Made by a program: the position numbers and the translations under genes. From NCBI GenBank assembly GCA_021786385.1, contig JAJYNJ010000005.1:1-38826 (forward strand): 38,826 nt of DNA, written 5' to 3'. This DNA comes from Chloroflexota bacterium (lineage in GTDB: Bacteria; Chloroflexota; Limnocylindria; Limnocylindrales; CSP1-4). Below, piece by piece: positions 23,869 to 31,766 of this stretch. The first letter of the stretch is position 1. The number at the start of each line of letters is the position of its first letter. The notes under the pieces were generated by a model. The model was given only the letters and a program-made list of their open reading frames with translations. It had not been told where the DNA came from and did no database searches.

Positions 23869-25314
23869 ATGACCTATAGAGCATCGCGCGGGATCCGGAT
23901 CGGAGCACTGGCCGCCGTCGTTGCGCTGGTCGCGGCGGCGTGCGGCGCGGCGGCGTCCCCGTCTCCGCCCGCATCGGCAGCGAGCCCGGCACCCTCCGCA
24001 GCCGCATCGGCAGCGCCGAGCAGCGCGCCGGCCAGCCCTGGCGCCAGTGCCGGGGCTTCGACGGGCGCCACGATCAACGCCGCGGCCATCGCCGCGGCCC
24101 AGCAGTATGCCGCCACCCTCGGGCACATCGGCGGGTCGGTCAGCGTCCTCGCCGTATGGGGCGGCTCCGAGCAGCAGCAGTTCCTCAGCATGGTCAAGCC
24201 GTTCGAGGACGCAACCGGGATCACGGTCAACTACACCGGCACCCGTGACGAGCCCGCGGTCCTCACGACCGGCATCGCCTCGGGCCAGCTGCCCGACATC
24301 GCGGGCCTTCCCGGGCCTGCCCAGATGGTCCAGTACGCCAACGCGGGCAAACTGATCGACCTATCCGGCGTGCTCGACCTCAATGCGTACCGGTCGCAGA
24401 CGCCGGCCTCGCTGGTGCAGCTGGGCACGGTCAATGGCAAGCTCGTCGGCGTCTTCCTCGACGTCTCGGCCAAGGGACAGATCTGGTACGACCCGAAGGT
24501 CGTGGGCGACCTGGCGAGCAGCCCGCCCAAGACCTGGAGCGACTTCCAGACGCTGATCGCGCAGGACAAGGGCAAAGCCCAAGCGCCCTGGTGCTTCAGC
24601 GTCGAGTCCGGCGCGGCGTCTGGCTGGCCCGCCACCGACGTCGTCGAATCGTTCGTGCTGCACACCGACGGGCCCACCTACTACAACAACTGGTGGCAGG
24701 GCAAGGTCAAGTGGACGGACTCGGGGATCAAGCAGGCCTGGCAGGATCTCGGCCAGATGGTCGCCCAGAGCTACGGCGGCTCCAACCGTGTCCTGACCAC
24801 GAACTTTGCGAACGCGGGCGATCCGCTCTTCACGACGCCGCCCGGCTGCCTCTTCCTGCACCAGGCGAGCTTCATCACCGGGCTGGGTCAGTTCGCCCAC
24901 GAGCAGAAGCTCGTCGACTACAACTTCTTCCCCTTCCCGGCGATCAACCCGCAGTACGCCGGGGCTGTCGAAGGGGCCGGCGACCTGTTCGGCATGTTCC
25001 ACAACACGCCGCAGGCGGCCGCCCTCATGAAGTACCTGGTCAGCGCGCAGGCGCAGACGCTCTTCGTCGGCGGCGGCGAGTTCTTGTCGGCCAACAAAGG
25101 CGTGGCCAACTACCCGAACCAGATGAATCAGCGCCTGGGGCAGATTCTGTCTGGCGCCACCTCATTCGTCTTCGATGCGTCGGACCAGATGCCGACGCCG
25201 ATGCAGACGGCGTTCTACCAGGGGCTGTTGAAGTATATCCAGTACCCGAGCCAGCTCGACTCGATCCTGCAGAACCTCGACTCCGTGCAGTCGAGCGCGT
25301 ACACCACGCACTAG
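23869..25314 (+). CDS. Carbohydrate ABC transporter substrate-binding lipoprotein
   Basis: A 481-residue protein. The signal sequence ends in a lipobox VAAAC with Cys25, followed by an Ala/Pro/Ser linker. The mature part begins with SVLAVWGGSEQQQFLSMVKPF and DATGITVNYTGTRDEP, typical of family 1 extracellular solute-binding proteins for sugars. AAAGGA is 8 bases before the ATG. It captures sugar outside the membrane for the two permeases downstream. A duplicated hairpin separates it from them, an arrangement commonly used to keep the binding protein in excess. Confidence 0.85.
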   Translation: MTYRASRGIRIGALAAVVALVAAACGAAASPSPPASAASPAPSAAASAAPSSAPASPGASAGASTGATINAAAIAAAQQYAATLGHIGGSVSVLAVWGGSEQQQFLSMVKPFEDATGITVNYTGTRDEPAVLTTGIASGQLPDIAGLPGPAQMVQYANAGKLIDLSGVLDLNAYRSQTPASLVQLGTVNGKLVGVFLDVSAKGQIWYDPKVVGDLASSPPKTWSDFQTLIAQDKGKAQAPWCFSVESGAASGWPATDVVESFVLHTDGPTYYNNWWQGKVKWTDSGIKQAWQDLGQMVAQSYGGSNRVLTTNFANAGDPLFTTPPGCLFLHQASFITGLGQFAHEQKLVDYNFFPFPAINPQYAGAVEGAGDLFGMFHNTPQAAALMKYLVSAQAQTLFVGGGEFLSANKGVANYPNQMNQRLGQILSGATSFVFDASDQMPTPMQTAFYQGLLKYIQYPSQLDSILQNLDSVQSSAYTTH

Positions 25315-25330
25315 TCGAGCGTTGACCACG

Positions 25331-25364
25331 CGTGGGCGGGGCCGCACTCGCGGCGCCGCCCACG
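25331..25364 (+). terminator. Hairpin between binding protein and permease, copy 1
   Basis: CGTGGGCGG and CCGCCCACG pair, continuing inward as GCCGC/GCGGC with one mismatch, about 16 bases after the binding-protein stop. Without a T-run it may act as an RNA-stabilising or partial-termination element rather than a full terminator. Confidence 0.55.
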
Positions 25365-25436
25365 CCACTACCCATCCGGAGGCAGACCGATGGATCCCCG
25401 GCTGATCACGGCGATCATCGTCGTGGTCTGACCAGG

Positions 25437-25470
25437 CGTGGGCGGGGCCGCACTCGCGGCGCCGCCCACG
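25437..25470 (+). terminator. Hairpin between binding protein and permease, copy 2
   Basis: Exact second copy of the same inverted repeat, 26 bases before the permease start. Two strong hairpins in series now precede the permease genes. Confidence 0.55.
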
Positions 25471-25495
25471 CCACTACCCAACCGGAGGCAGACCG

Positions 25496-26473
25496 ATGGA
25501 TCCCCGGCTGATCACGGCGGTCATCGTCGTGGTCGGCGTCCCTGCGGTGCTGGTCGGATACATCGTGGCCACCGAGCAGCTCCTCCGGATCTTCCCGGAA
25601 CGCGTGCAGCCGCGGATCCGGCCGTGGCTCTGGCTGGCCCCCGCCCTCGCGTTTCTGTTCGTCTATCTCATCTACCCGACCATCGGGACCGCGGTCCGCA
25701 GCCTGCAGGACCAGCTGGGCACGCGTTTCGTTGGGCTCGCCAACTACGCCTGGTTCTTCTCCGACAACAGCACGCTGCACGCGCTGAAAAACAACGTGAT
25801 CTGGGTGGTCCTGCTGACAGCGCTGACCGTGGGCCTTGGGCTGGTCATCGCGGTCCTCGTCGATCGCGTCCGCTACGAGCCGGTTGCCAAGTCCGTCATC
25901 TTCCTGCCGCTCGCGATCAGCGCCACGGCGGCCAGCGTCATCTGGCTCTTCATGTTCGCCTACCAGCCGCCGGGCGCGCCGCAGACCGGCACCTTGAACG
26001 CGGCCCTGGCGCCGCTCGGCGTGGGGCCGGTGCCGTGGCTCATCATCAGCAACTTCAGCTTCAATACGATCCTCCTGGTGGTCGTGATGGCCTGGATGTG
26101 GACCGGCTTCTGTATGGTCATCATCTCGGCCGCGCTGAAGGGGATCAACCCGGAGCTCCTCGAGGCGGCGCGTGTCGACGGCGCGACCGAGTGGCAGGTC
26201 TTCCGCAACATCCTCCTGCCCCTGCTGACGCCGACGCTGGCGGTGGTCTCCACCACGATGATCATCACGGCCCTGAAGGCGTTCGACATCGTGTACGTCA
26301 TGACCAACGGGAACTTTGACACGCAGGTGATCGCGAACGCGATGTACCAAGAGATGTTCAACTTCGACGATTTCGGCCGCGGCAGCGCCATGGCCATCGT
26401 CTTGATGCTCGCGATCATCCCCGTCATGGCCGTCAATATTCGTCGCTTCCAGGCGCAGGAGGCCATCCGATGA
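25496..26473 (+). CDS. Sugar ABC transporter permease (MalF-type)
   Basis: A 325-residue protein with about seven membrane segments. The EAA loop that contacts the ATPase is EAARVDGATEWQVFRNILLP (about residues 222-241). The start is ATG 25496 in the second duplicated copy, with CCGGAGGCAG as the ribosome site. It overlaps the next permease by four bases (ATGA). With the MalG-type partner it forms the membrane channel of a carbohydrate uptake 1 family importer. Confidence 0.88.
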   Translation: MDPRLITAVIVVVGVPAVLVGYIVATEQLLRIFPERVQPRIRPWLWLAPALAFLFVYLIYPTIGTAVRSLQDQLGTRFVGLANYAWFFSDNSTLHALKNNVIWVVLLTALTVGLGLVIAVLVDRVRYEPVAKSVIFLPLAISATAASVIWLFMFAYQPPGAPQTGTLNAALAPLGVGPVPWLIISNFSFNTILLVVVMAWMWTGFCMVIISAALKGINPELLEAARVDGATEWQVFRNILLPLLTPTLAVVSTTMIITALKAFDIVYVMTNGNFDTQVIANAMYQEMFNFDDFGRGSAMAIVLMLAIIPVMAVNIRRFQAQEAIR

Positions 26474-27396
26474 CGAGCGTGGCGGCGTCGGGCCTCGCCA
26501 GCGGTGTCGTTTCCGGGCGGTGGCGCCGCCGGATGCGCAAGCTGCCCACGCACTTCGTGGTGCTCCTCCTGGTGTTCATCTGGCTGATCCCGACCATCGG
26601 TCTCTTCGTCAATTCGTTCCGACCGTCGCAGGCTGTGCAATCATCCGGCTGGTGGACCGTCATCGTTCAGCCGTCGCAGATCACCCTCCAGAACTACGCG
26701 TACGTGCTGGCGCAGAGTGGCCTGTGGCCGGGTTTCATCAACAGTCTGTTCATCACGATTCCGGCGACGATCATCCCGATCTTCGTCGCTGCGTTCGCCG
26801 CGTACGCCTTCGCCTGGATGAGTTTCCCGGGGCGCAATGTGCTGTTCGTCGCGATCGTGGGGCTGCTGGTCGTCCCACTGCAGACGACGTTCATCCCGAT
26901 CCTGCAGCTGTATGCGTCGATTCGCATCAATCTCGGACCGATCCAGATCCCCAACGGGCTCAATGGCCAGTTCCTCGCGGTCTGGCTCGCTCACACGGGC
27001 TACGGGTTGCCGTTCGCGATCTATCTCCTACGCAATTTCATGGGTCAGTTGCCTCGCGAGGTCTTCGAGTCCGCCGCGATCGACGGCGCCAGTCCGGTGA
27101 CGGCGTTCTTCCGGTTGGCGCTGCCGATGAGCGTGCCGGCGATCGCGGCACTGGCGATCTTCCAGTTCCTCTTCGTCTGGAACGACCTGTTGGTCGCGCT
27201 GATCTACATCGGCGCCGCCAGTCCGCAGAACCAGCCGTTGACGATCGTGGTGGCGAACCTGGTGAATTCGCTGGGCAGCGGCTGGTGGTACCTCGCCGCC
27301 GCGGCGTTCATCTCGATGGCGTTGCCACTGGTCGTCTTCTTCTCGCTGCAGCGCTACTTCGTGCGCGGCATCGTGGGGGGCTCCGTCAAGGGATAG
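26470..27396 (+). CDS. Sugar ABC transporter permease (MalG-type)
   Basis: A 308-residue protein with six membrane segments after a basic N-terminus (GRWRRRMRKLPTHF). The EAA loop reads ESAAIDGASPVTAFFRLALP (about residues 198-217), and the C-terminus RYFVRGIVGGSVKG is the usual MalG/LacG ending. It is translationally coupled to the MalF-type gene. No ATPase gene follows, so the importer must borrow one encoded elsewhere (MsmK/UgpC type). Confidence 0.88.
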   Translation: MTSVAASGLASGVVSGRWRRRMRKLPTHFVVLLLVFIWLIPTIGLFVNSFRPSQAVQSSGWWTVIVQPSQITLQNYAYVLAQSGLWPGFINSLFITIPATIIPIFVAAFAAYAFAWMSFPGRNVLFVAIVGLLVVPLQTTFIPILQLYASIRINLGPIQIPNGLNGQFLAVWLAHTGYGLPFAIYLLRNFMGQLPREVFESAAIDGASPVTAFFRLALPMSVPAIAALAIFQFLFVWNDLLVALIYIGAASPQNQPLTIVVANLVNSLGSGWWYLAAAAFISMALPLVVFFSLQRYFVRGIVGGSVKG

Positions 27397-27434
27397 GCGA
27401 GCGCGAGCGCTCGGTTCGGCGGCATACTGCTGCC

Positions 27435-28283
27435 ATGGTGACGATCGACGAACCCGATGGGTCGGGACTGCTCCATCTGTCTGCCGGGGCGGCTTCGGCG
27501 ACTGTCGTTCCGGCCGGTGGTGCCCGCATCGGATCGCTCGAGGTGGCCGGGCGGGAGCTGCTCGTGACCGAGGCCGCGAGCCCGTACGGCTGGGGCATCT
27601 TCCCGATGGTGCCCTTTGCCGGCCGCATCCGTCGTGGAATCGTTCGCTTCCGCGGCCACACGTACACGCTGCCCACGACACTGCCACCGCACGCCATCCA
27701 TGGCACGTTGAGCGACGCCACGTGGACGGTGCTAGGAGCACCCCGCGTCGACCACGTCGTGCTGACCGCAGCGCTCGGGGCGCCATGGCCGTTCCGAGGC
27801 CGGGTGATACACCGCGTGCGCCTGGAACCCTCCGCGCTCCACGCCTCGTTGGAGCTCGATGCGGAAGAGCCGATGCCGGCCTGGGTCGGCTGGCATCCGT
27901 GGTTCCGTCGGTCTGTCGAAGGCGCGCGTGACGAGGTCGAGCTGCGTGTGGAACCCGGCTGGATGCTGGCCCGGGACGGGGAGGGGATTCCCGCTGGTGA
28001 ACGGGTCAGGCCCGGGCCGCGACCGTGGGACGACGCGTTCACAGGCCTGCGGGAGGCCCCGCGGTTGCGCTGGCCCGGGGTGGTCGAGCTCACCGTGGAG
28101 TCGAGCTGCCGCTACTGGGTGATCTACGACGAGGAGCCGCACGGGATCTGCGTCGAGCCGCAGACGGCGCCTCCGGATGCGGTGAACTGGATGCCCGAGG
28201 AGGCGGTGCTGGTCGAGCCGGGACGGCCGCTGATCGCGACACTGACGCTGCGCTGGAAGCCCGATGGGGGCGCCGGGCGCTGA
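27435..28283 (+). CDS. Aldose 1-epimerase (mutarotase) family protein
   Basis: A 282-residue protein of the galactose-mutarotase fold. Visible are GWGIFPMVPFAGRIRRG (about residues 54-70), HAIHGTLSD (catalytic His region, about 88), GWHPWFRR (second His, about 155) and EPQTAPPDAVNW (catalytic Glu, about 240). It interconverts alpha and beta anomers of aldoses. It follows the importer by 38 bases, with an inverted repeat GCGAGCGCGAGCGCTCG-like stretch between them, and is likely part of the same sugar-use unit. The exact sugar is unknown. Confidence 0.8.
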   Translation: MVTIDEPDGSGLLHLSAGAASATVVPAGGARIGSLEVAGRELLVTEAASPYGWGIFPMVPFAGRIRRGIVRFRGHTYTLPTTLPPHAIHGTLSDATWTVLGAPRVDHVVLTAALGAPWPFRGRVIHRVRLEPSALHASLELDAEEPMPAWVGWHPWFRRSVEGARDEVELRVEPGWMLARDGEGIPAGERVRPGPRPWDDAFTGLREAPRLRWPGVVELTVESSCRYWVIYDEEPHGICVEPQTAPPDAVNWMPEEAVLVEPGRPLIATLTLRWKPDGGAGR

Positions 28284-28310
28284 CAGGGGCTATGGGGTAC
28301 CTGGGCCGGG

Positions 28311-28329
28311 CCAGCGGCGACGCCGCTGG
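28311..28329. terminator. Bidirectional hairpin between convergent genes
   Basis: CCAGCGGCG and CGCCGCTGG are exact reverse complements around one base, between the epimerase stop and the mobA stop. No T-run. Confidence 0.45.
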
Positions 28330-28369
28330 GCGGAGGCCGCGATCGGTCGGGCGGCGCAGGCGGTCTGGC

Positions 28370-28993
28370 CTACGTCGCCAGCCAACCGCGCGCCGGCAGA
28401 TCGACGGGCCCCGCCAGGTCCTCGGGTCGGTCGACGTCCTGCAGGCTCTCGCCCGCAGGGTCGACGGCGCGCCACTCGAGCTCAGGAAGGGGCGCGACTC
28501 CCAGCTGTTCGAGCAGCGCGAGCAGCGAGCCGTGGGGCCGTTCAGCGACTTCGCGGGCGGCGGCAACCCGCACCGCGCAGGGGAGGGGCTGGAGGACCCC
28601 GCAAAGGATCGCCGCAGCCGCACCGCGGTGGTCGGCGTCGAGGCGTTCGAGCAGCAGCTCTAGGAACGCCGGCTTCAGCCAAGGCATGTCGGCACCGACC
28701 ACGACCGCCAGCGGGTGCGAGGCGGCGCTGGCCCCTGCCAGCAGCCCGGCGCGCGGCCCGGCGAAGGGCTCGGCGTCGTGGATCACGTGGAGCGGCACGG
28801 CCGGCATCTCGAGCGACGGGGCCGGCCCCTGGCCGACGACCAGGATGATCTCGTCGCACACCGCCGCGGTGGAGGCGAGCGCGTGTTGGAGGATCGGCCG
28901 CCCGCCGAAGGTCGCCGCGAGCTTGTCGGAGCCGAAGCGCGACGCAGCGCCACCCGCCAGTACGATCCCCGTGGCCCCGCTGCGGTGGCTCAT
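28370..28993 (-). CDS. mobA: Molybdenum cofactor guanylyltransferase (MobA-like)
   Basis: A 207-residue protein. The nucleotide-binding motif IVLAGGAASRFGSDKLAA (about residues 10-27) and VVGADMPWLKPAFL (about 95) with the metal-binding Asp fit MobA. The Arg in LAGGxSxRFG is kept. MobA joins GMP to molybdopterin; related MocA-type proteins use CTP and cannot be excluded by eye. No other cofactor genes are adjacent. It ends a long minus-strand series. Confidence 0.72.
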   Translation of the reverse strand: MSHRSGATGIVLAGGAASRFGSDKLAATFGGRPILQHALASTAAVCDEIILVVGQGPAPSLEMPAVPLHVIHDAEPFAGPRAGLLAGASAASHPLAVVVGADMPWLKPAFLELLLERLDADHRGAAAAILCGVLQPLPCAVRVAAAREVAERPHGSLLALLEQLGVAPLPELEWRAVDPAGESLQDVDRPEDLAGPVDLPARGWLAT

Positions 28994-29110
28994 GGTCGCA
29001 GCGTAGCGGGCCGTGCCCGCACCTGCAGGCGGCGCCCGCCGCCGGCAGGCGGCGCGTCCTGGCTAGCGGCACGCTCCGCCACGCGGCCCGTCACGCGGCC
29101 GCAGTTCCCC

Positions 29111-29164
29111 GCCACGCGGCCGTAGCCCGCCACGCGGCCGTAGCCCGCCACGCGGCCGGCTCCC
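29111..29164. repeat. 18-base tandem repeat, three copies
   Basis: GCCACGCGGCCGTAGCCC at 29111 and 29129, and GCCACGCGGCCGGCTCCC at 29147; related CCACGCGGCC elements occur at 29079 and nearby. They fill the gap between mobA and the MEMO1-type gene. Confidence 0.8.
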
Positions 29165-29202
29165 GCCGCCCGGCCGCAGCTCCCCCCGTGGCCCATGTCG
29201 GC

Positions 29203-30105
29203 CTACGCGAACCCGATCGCCGCGTAGCCCACGGTACGCTCTGGATCGCCGTGCGGCACGTCCGCCGACGTCCCCGCGGCGAGGAGCGTGCCCGCCCGCA
29301 GGCCCATCGCCCGGAACGCACCCAGCGCGAACACCACCGGCTCGATGCCGCACATGCCGCACACGAGGCCCGGGATCCCCGCCTCGCGCAGGTCCGCCTC
29401 GCGCCGTGCCAGCTCCTCCCCGTCCAGCGCGAGCAACGGTGGCAGGAGCGCCCGCGTCACGGCCTCGGCGTCCGGGGCCGGCGGATAATGCGCGAAGTCG
29501 GAGCTGGCCACGAGCGCGATGTCGTGCCCGCTGTCGCGGAGGCCCGCGAGGAGCCGTCCGAGCTGCGCGCCCGCTGCCAGGCCCGCGCGCGGGTCCTCGA
29601 ACGAGACGAGCAACGGCACGATCTCCGCCGTGGGGCAGCTCCGCACGATGAAGGGCAGCTGGACCTCGATCGAGTGTTCGCGGCGATGGGCGGCGGGCGA
29701 TGCCCCGAACGGTGTCCCCAGGGCGAGGATCCGTGACGCCACCGCCGCGTCCACGGGCACGTCGCCGAGCGGCGTCCGCCAGGCGCCGTCCGGCCAGATC
29801 GCGACCCCGCGCAGGCCGGCCACGTAATGGTTGGTGCCGGCGAGCACGATCGTGGCCGGCGGGCGTGCGGCCAACGTTGCCCAGGCTGCGGCTGCGATCG
29901 GCCCCGAATAGACGAGCCCCGCGTGGGGCACGACGAAGCCGACCCAGGACAGCCCGGGCCGCGCCGCCACGGCCTCCGCCAGCTGCGCGTCGACCAGTCG
30001 GCGGAGCGCCTCGGGGGCCGCCGGGTAGAAGGTGCCCGCGTGCGCGGGGGGCCGGATCTCCCCGCCGCCTGCGTGGGCCACAGCGCTGTCGTCTCCGCCG
30101 TTCAC
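29203..30105 (-). CDS. amrB: AmmeMemoRadiSam system protein B (MEMO1 family)
   Basis: A 300-residue protein of the MEMO1 family. PPAHAGTFYPAAPEALRRLV (about residues 19-38) is the family opening, followed by VVPHAGLVYSGPIAA (metal-type His), ILAGTNHY, REHSIEVQLPF, ALVASSDFAHYP and GMCGIEPV. GTG 30105 was chosen because GAGGAGG lies about 8 bases upstream; upstream extensions are Arg/Pro-rich. It lies 35 bases downstream of the radical SAM partner on the same strand. The biochemical role of this conserved pair is not settled. The third member (AMMECR1 domain) is not in the window. Confidence 0.85.
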   Translation of the reverse strand: MNGGDDSAVAHAGGGEIRPPAHAGTFYPAAPEALRRLVDAQLAEAVAARPGLSWVGFVVPHAGLVYSGPIAAAAWATLAARPPATIVLAGTNHYVAGLRGVAIWPDGAWRTPLGDVPVDAAVASRILALGTPFGASPAAHRREHSIEVQLPFIVRSCPTAEIVPLLVSFEDPRAGLAAGAQLGRLLAGLRDSGHDIALVASSDFAHYPPAPDAEAVTRALLPPLLALDGEELARREADLREAGIPGLVCGMCGIEPVVFALGAFRAMGLRAGTLLAAGTSADVPHGDPERTVGYAAIGFA

Positions 30106-30140
30106 CTCGCGCCTCCTCTTGCCCTCCGTTCCTCCGTTGC

Positions 30141-31343
30141 TCAGCCCGCAGGCGACCCAGCCTCTGGCGGTGCCGCGTCGAGGACGATCCCGGCGAGTGG
30201 GTGGCCGCAAGCGGGGCACGCACCATCCCGTAGCGCGACGCGGCTGACCCGATACCCGGAGCGGCGGATCAGCACGCGCCCACACCCCGCGCAGCGCGTG
30301 TCGGTGTCATCCTCGCCCGGCGCGTTCCCCACGTACACGTGGCGCAACCCTGCCTGCCGGCCGATCTCGGCCACTCGGCGCAGTGTGGTCACCGGCGTCA
30401 CCGGCACGTCGGCCATCCGATAGGCGGGGTAGAAGCGGCTCAGGTGCCACGGCGTCTCCGGCCCCAGTTCGCGCGCGATCCAGTCGGCCGCCGCCGCCAG
30501 CTCGGCAGGATCGTCGTTCCAGCCGGGGATCACCAAGGTGGTCACCTCGACCCAGATGCCCAACCGGCGCATGCCGACCAGCGCGTTCTTGACGGGTTCC
30601 AGACGCGCTCCGCAGACCTTCCGGTAGAACGCGTCGTTGAACGCCTTCAGGTCGACGTTCGCGGCATCGAGGACCGGCGCCAGCAGCTCGAGGGCCTCCG
30701 GCGTCTCGTACCCGTTGGTGACGAAGAGGTTGAGTAGCCCCGCGGCACGGGCCAGCCGAGCCGTGTCGAGCGCGTACTCGAGGAAGATGGTGGGCTCGAC
30801 GTAGGTGTACGCGACGGACCGGGCGCCCGCCGCCAGCGCCTCGCGCACGACCTGTTCGGGCGGCAGCGTCCGAGTCGGCAGCCGGAAGCCCTCGCGGGGG
30901 GCCTGCGAGATCTCCCAGTTTTGGCAGTAGCGGCAGTGGAAGTTGCAGCCGACGGTCGAGATGGAGTACGCGTCGGTCCCGGGCGCCACGTGGAAGAAGG
31001 GCTTCTTCTCGATCGGTTCCACGTGGACGGCGACAGCTTCGCCGTAGACCAGGCTGACCAGCGTGCCGCCCCGGTTCTCTCGGACCTGGCAGATCCCCGA
31101 GCGTCCCTCGCGGATCACGCAGCGGTGGGCGCAGGCGTCGCAGCGGACGGTCGGGGCGGCCGTGTGCCCCGAGAGCCGGGCCAGTGGATCCTCGATCGGC
31201 GTCGCCAGCACGGCCGGGGCGATCCCCCGGCCGTGGAGCGCCGAATCACGCGGGCGGCGGGGGTCGGGCGGCGTGCCGGCCTCGACGCCCGGCACCGCCG
31301 GCGCGTTCGTGTAGGTGTCCTCGATCTGCGTGCGCAGTGTCAT
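30141..31343 (-). CDS. amrS: AmmeMemoRadiSam system radical SAM enzyme
   Basis: A 400-residue protein. An N-terminal Cys set (CDACAHRCVIREGRSGIC) is followed by VSLVYGEAVAVHVEPIEKKP and the radical SAM motif CNFHCRYCQNWEIS (CX3CX2C, about residues 130-137). The TIM-barrel blocks AYTYVEPTIFLEYALD and FVTNGYETPEALELL follow. The C-terminus adds a zinc-ribbon (CAGCGR...CPACGH). Start ATG 31343 is tentative; an in-frame ATG 13 codons upstream also exists and neither has a strong ribosome site. It is paired with the MEMO1-type gene as in other bacteria and archaea. Confidence 0.85.
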   Translation of the reverse strand: MTLRTQIEDTYTNAPAVPGVEAGTPPDPRRPRDSALHGRGIAPAVLATPIEDPLARLSGHTAAPTVRCDACAHRCVIREGRSGICQVRENRGGTLVSLVYGEAVAVHVEPIEKKPFFHVAPGTDAYSISTVGCNFHCRYCQNWEISQAPREGFRLPTRTLPPEQVVREALAAGARSVAYTYVEPTIFLEYALDTARLARAAGLLNLFVTNGYETPEALELLAPVLDAANVDLKAFNDAFYRKVCGARLEPVKNALVGMRRLGIWVEVTTLVIPGWNDDPAELAAAADWIARELGPETPWHLSRFYPAYRMADVPVTPVTTLRRVAEIGRQAGLRHVYVGNAPGEDDTDTRCAGCGRVLIRRSGYRVSRVALRDGACPACGHPLAGIVLDAAPPEAGSPAG

Positions 31344-31638
31344 CGACCAAGTATGTGCCGCACACCCACCCTCGTCCTCCATCCTTTCTACCATCGATGA
31401 ACAGCGCGTCGCCCGCACGACATCTGCGCGCCCTGGCATCCTCGCGCGACCCGAAACCGAGGCGCCGCGGCGGCCCCAGCGGTGCCGCAGCACCCGCGCA
31501 CCGGGGCCCCGAGTCGACCGGGCGGGGCGCGTCGCTGGTCAGCGCTCCGCTGCTGCAGGCGCGCCGGCGAGCAGACCCTCGTCCTGCCCGGGGGCTGTTC
31601 ACTCATCGTCGAATGCTGTCGCGGGGCGAGCCTCTGGG

Positions 31639-31662
31639 CGAGCGGCGGGGCGAGCGGCGGGG
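31639..31662. repeat. 12-base tandem repeat
   Basis: CGAGCGGCGGGG at 31639-31650 is repeated at 31651-31662, followed by a further CGAG. Confidence 0.7.
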
Positions 31663-31679
31663 CGAGACGCTCGTCTCGC
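31662..31679 (-). terminator. Hairpin downstream of the thioredoxin gene
   Basis: GCGAGACG (31662-31669) pairs with CGTCTCGC (31672-31679) about 88 bases past the thioredoxin stop. It plausibly ends the tatA-protease-thioredoxin unit. Confidence 0.4.
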
Positions 31680-31766
31680 GCACCGCGGCGACCGATGCTG
31701 CCGCCGGGTCGAGCGCGGCGAGTCCAGCGCGAGCGGCAGCACGGCCGCGTCCCCGGGTCCCGCGGC

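Larger units (their letters stand above)
25324..25535. repeat. 106-base tandem duplication spanning hairpin, ribosome site and permease start
   Basis: The unit at about 25324-25429 recurs at about 25430-25535 with only a few differences (for example CATCC/CAACC, GCGATC/GCGGTC). The first copy includes ATG 25390, which opens only a 13-codon frame (MDPRLITAIIVVV) ended by TGA at the junction. The second copy carries the real permease start at 25496. Confidence 0.88.
31344..31766. other. Intergenic region with repeats and a hairpin
   Basis: About 420 bases between amrS and the thioredoxin gene. It holds a 12-base tandem repeat (31639-31662) and an 8-base-stem hairpin (31662-31679). Frames here are Arg/Ser/Pro-rich and look non-coding. 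Confidence 0.5.

Noticed and set aside
25324-25535. Insertion-sequence ends or attachment sites
   Set aside because: The two copies are head-to-tail and adjacent, with no transposase. The unit consists of the operon's own junction sequence, so it is a local duplication.
29111-29164. Possible small CRISPR array
   Set aside because: The copies are directly adjacent without spacers and only 18 bases long. It is a simple tandem repeat, and no cas gene is present.
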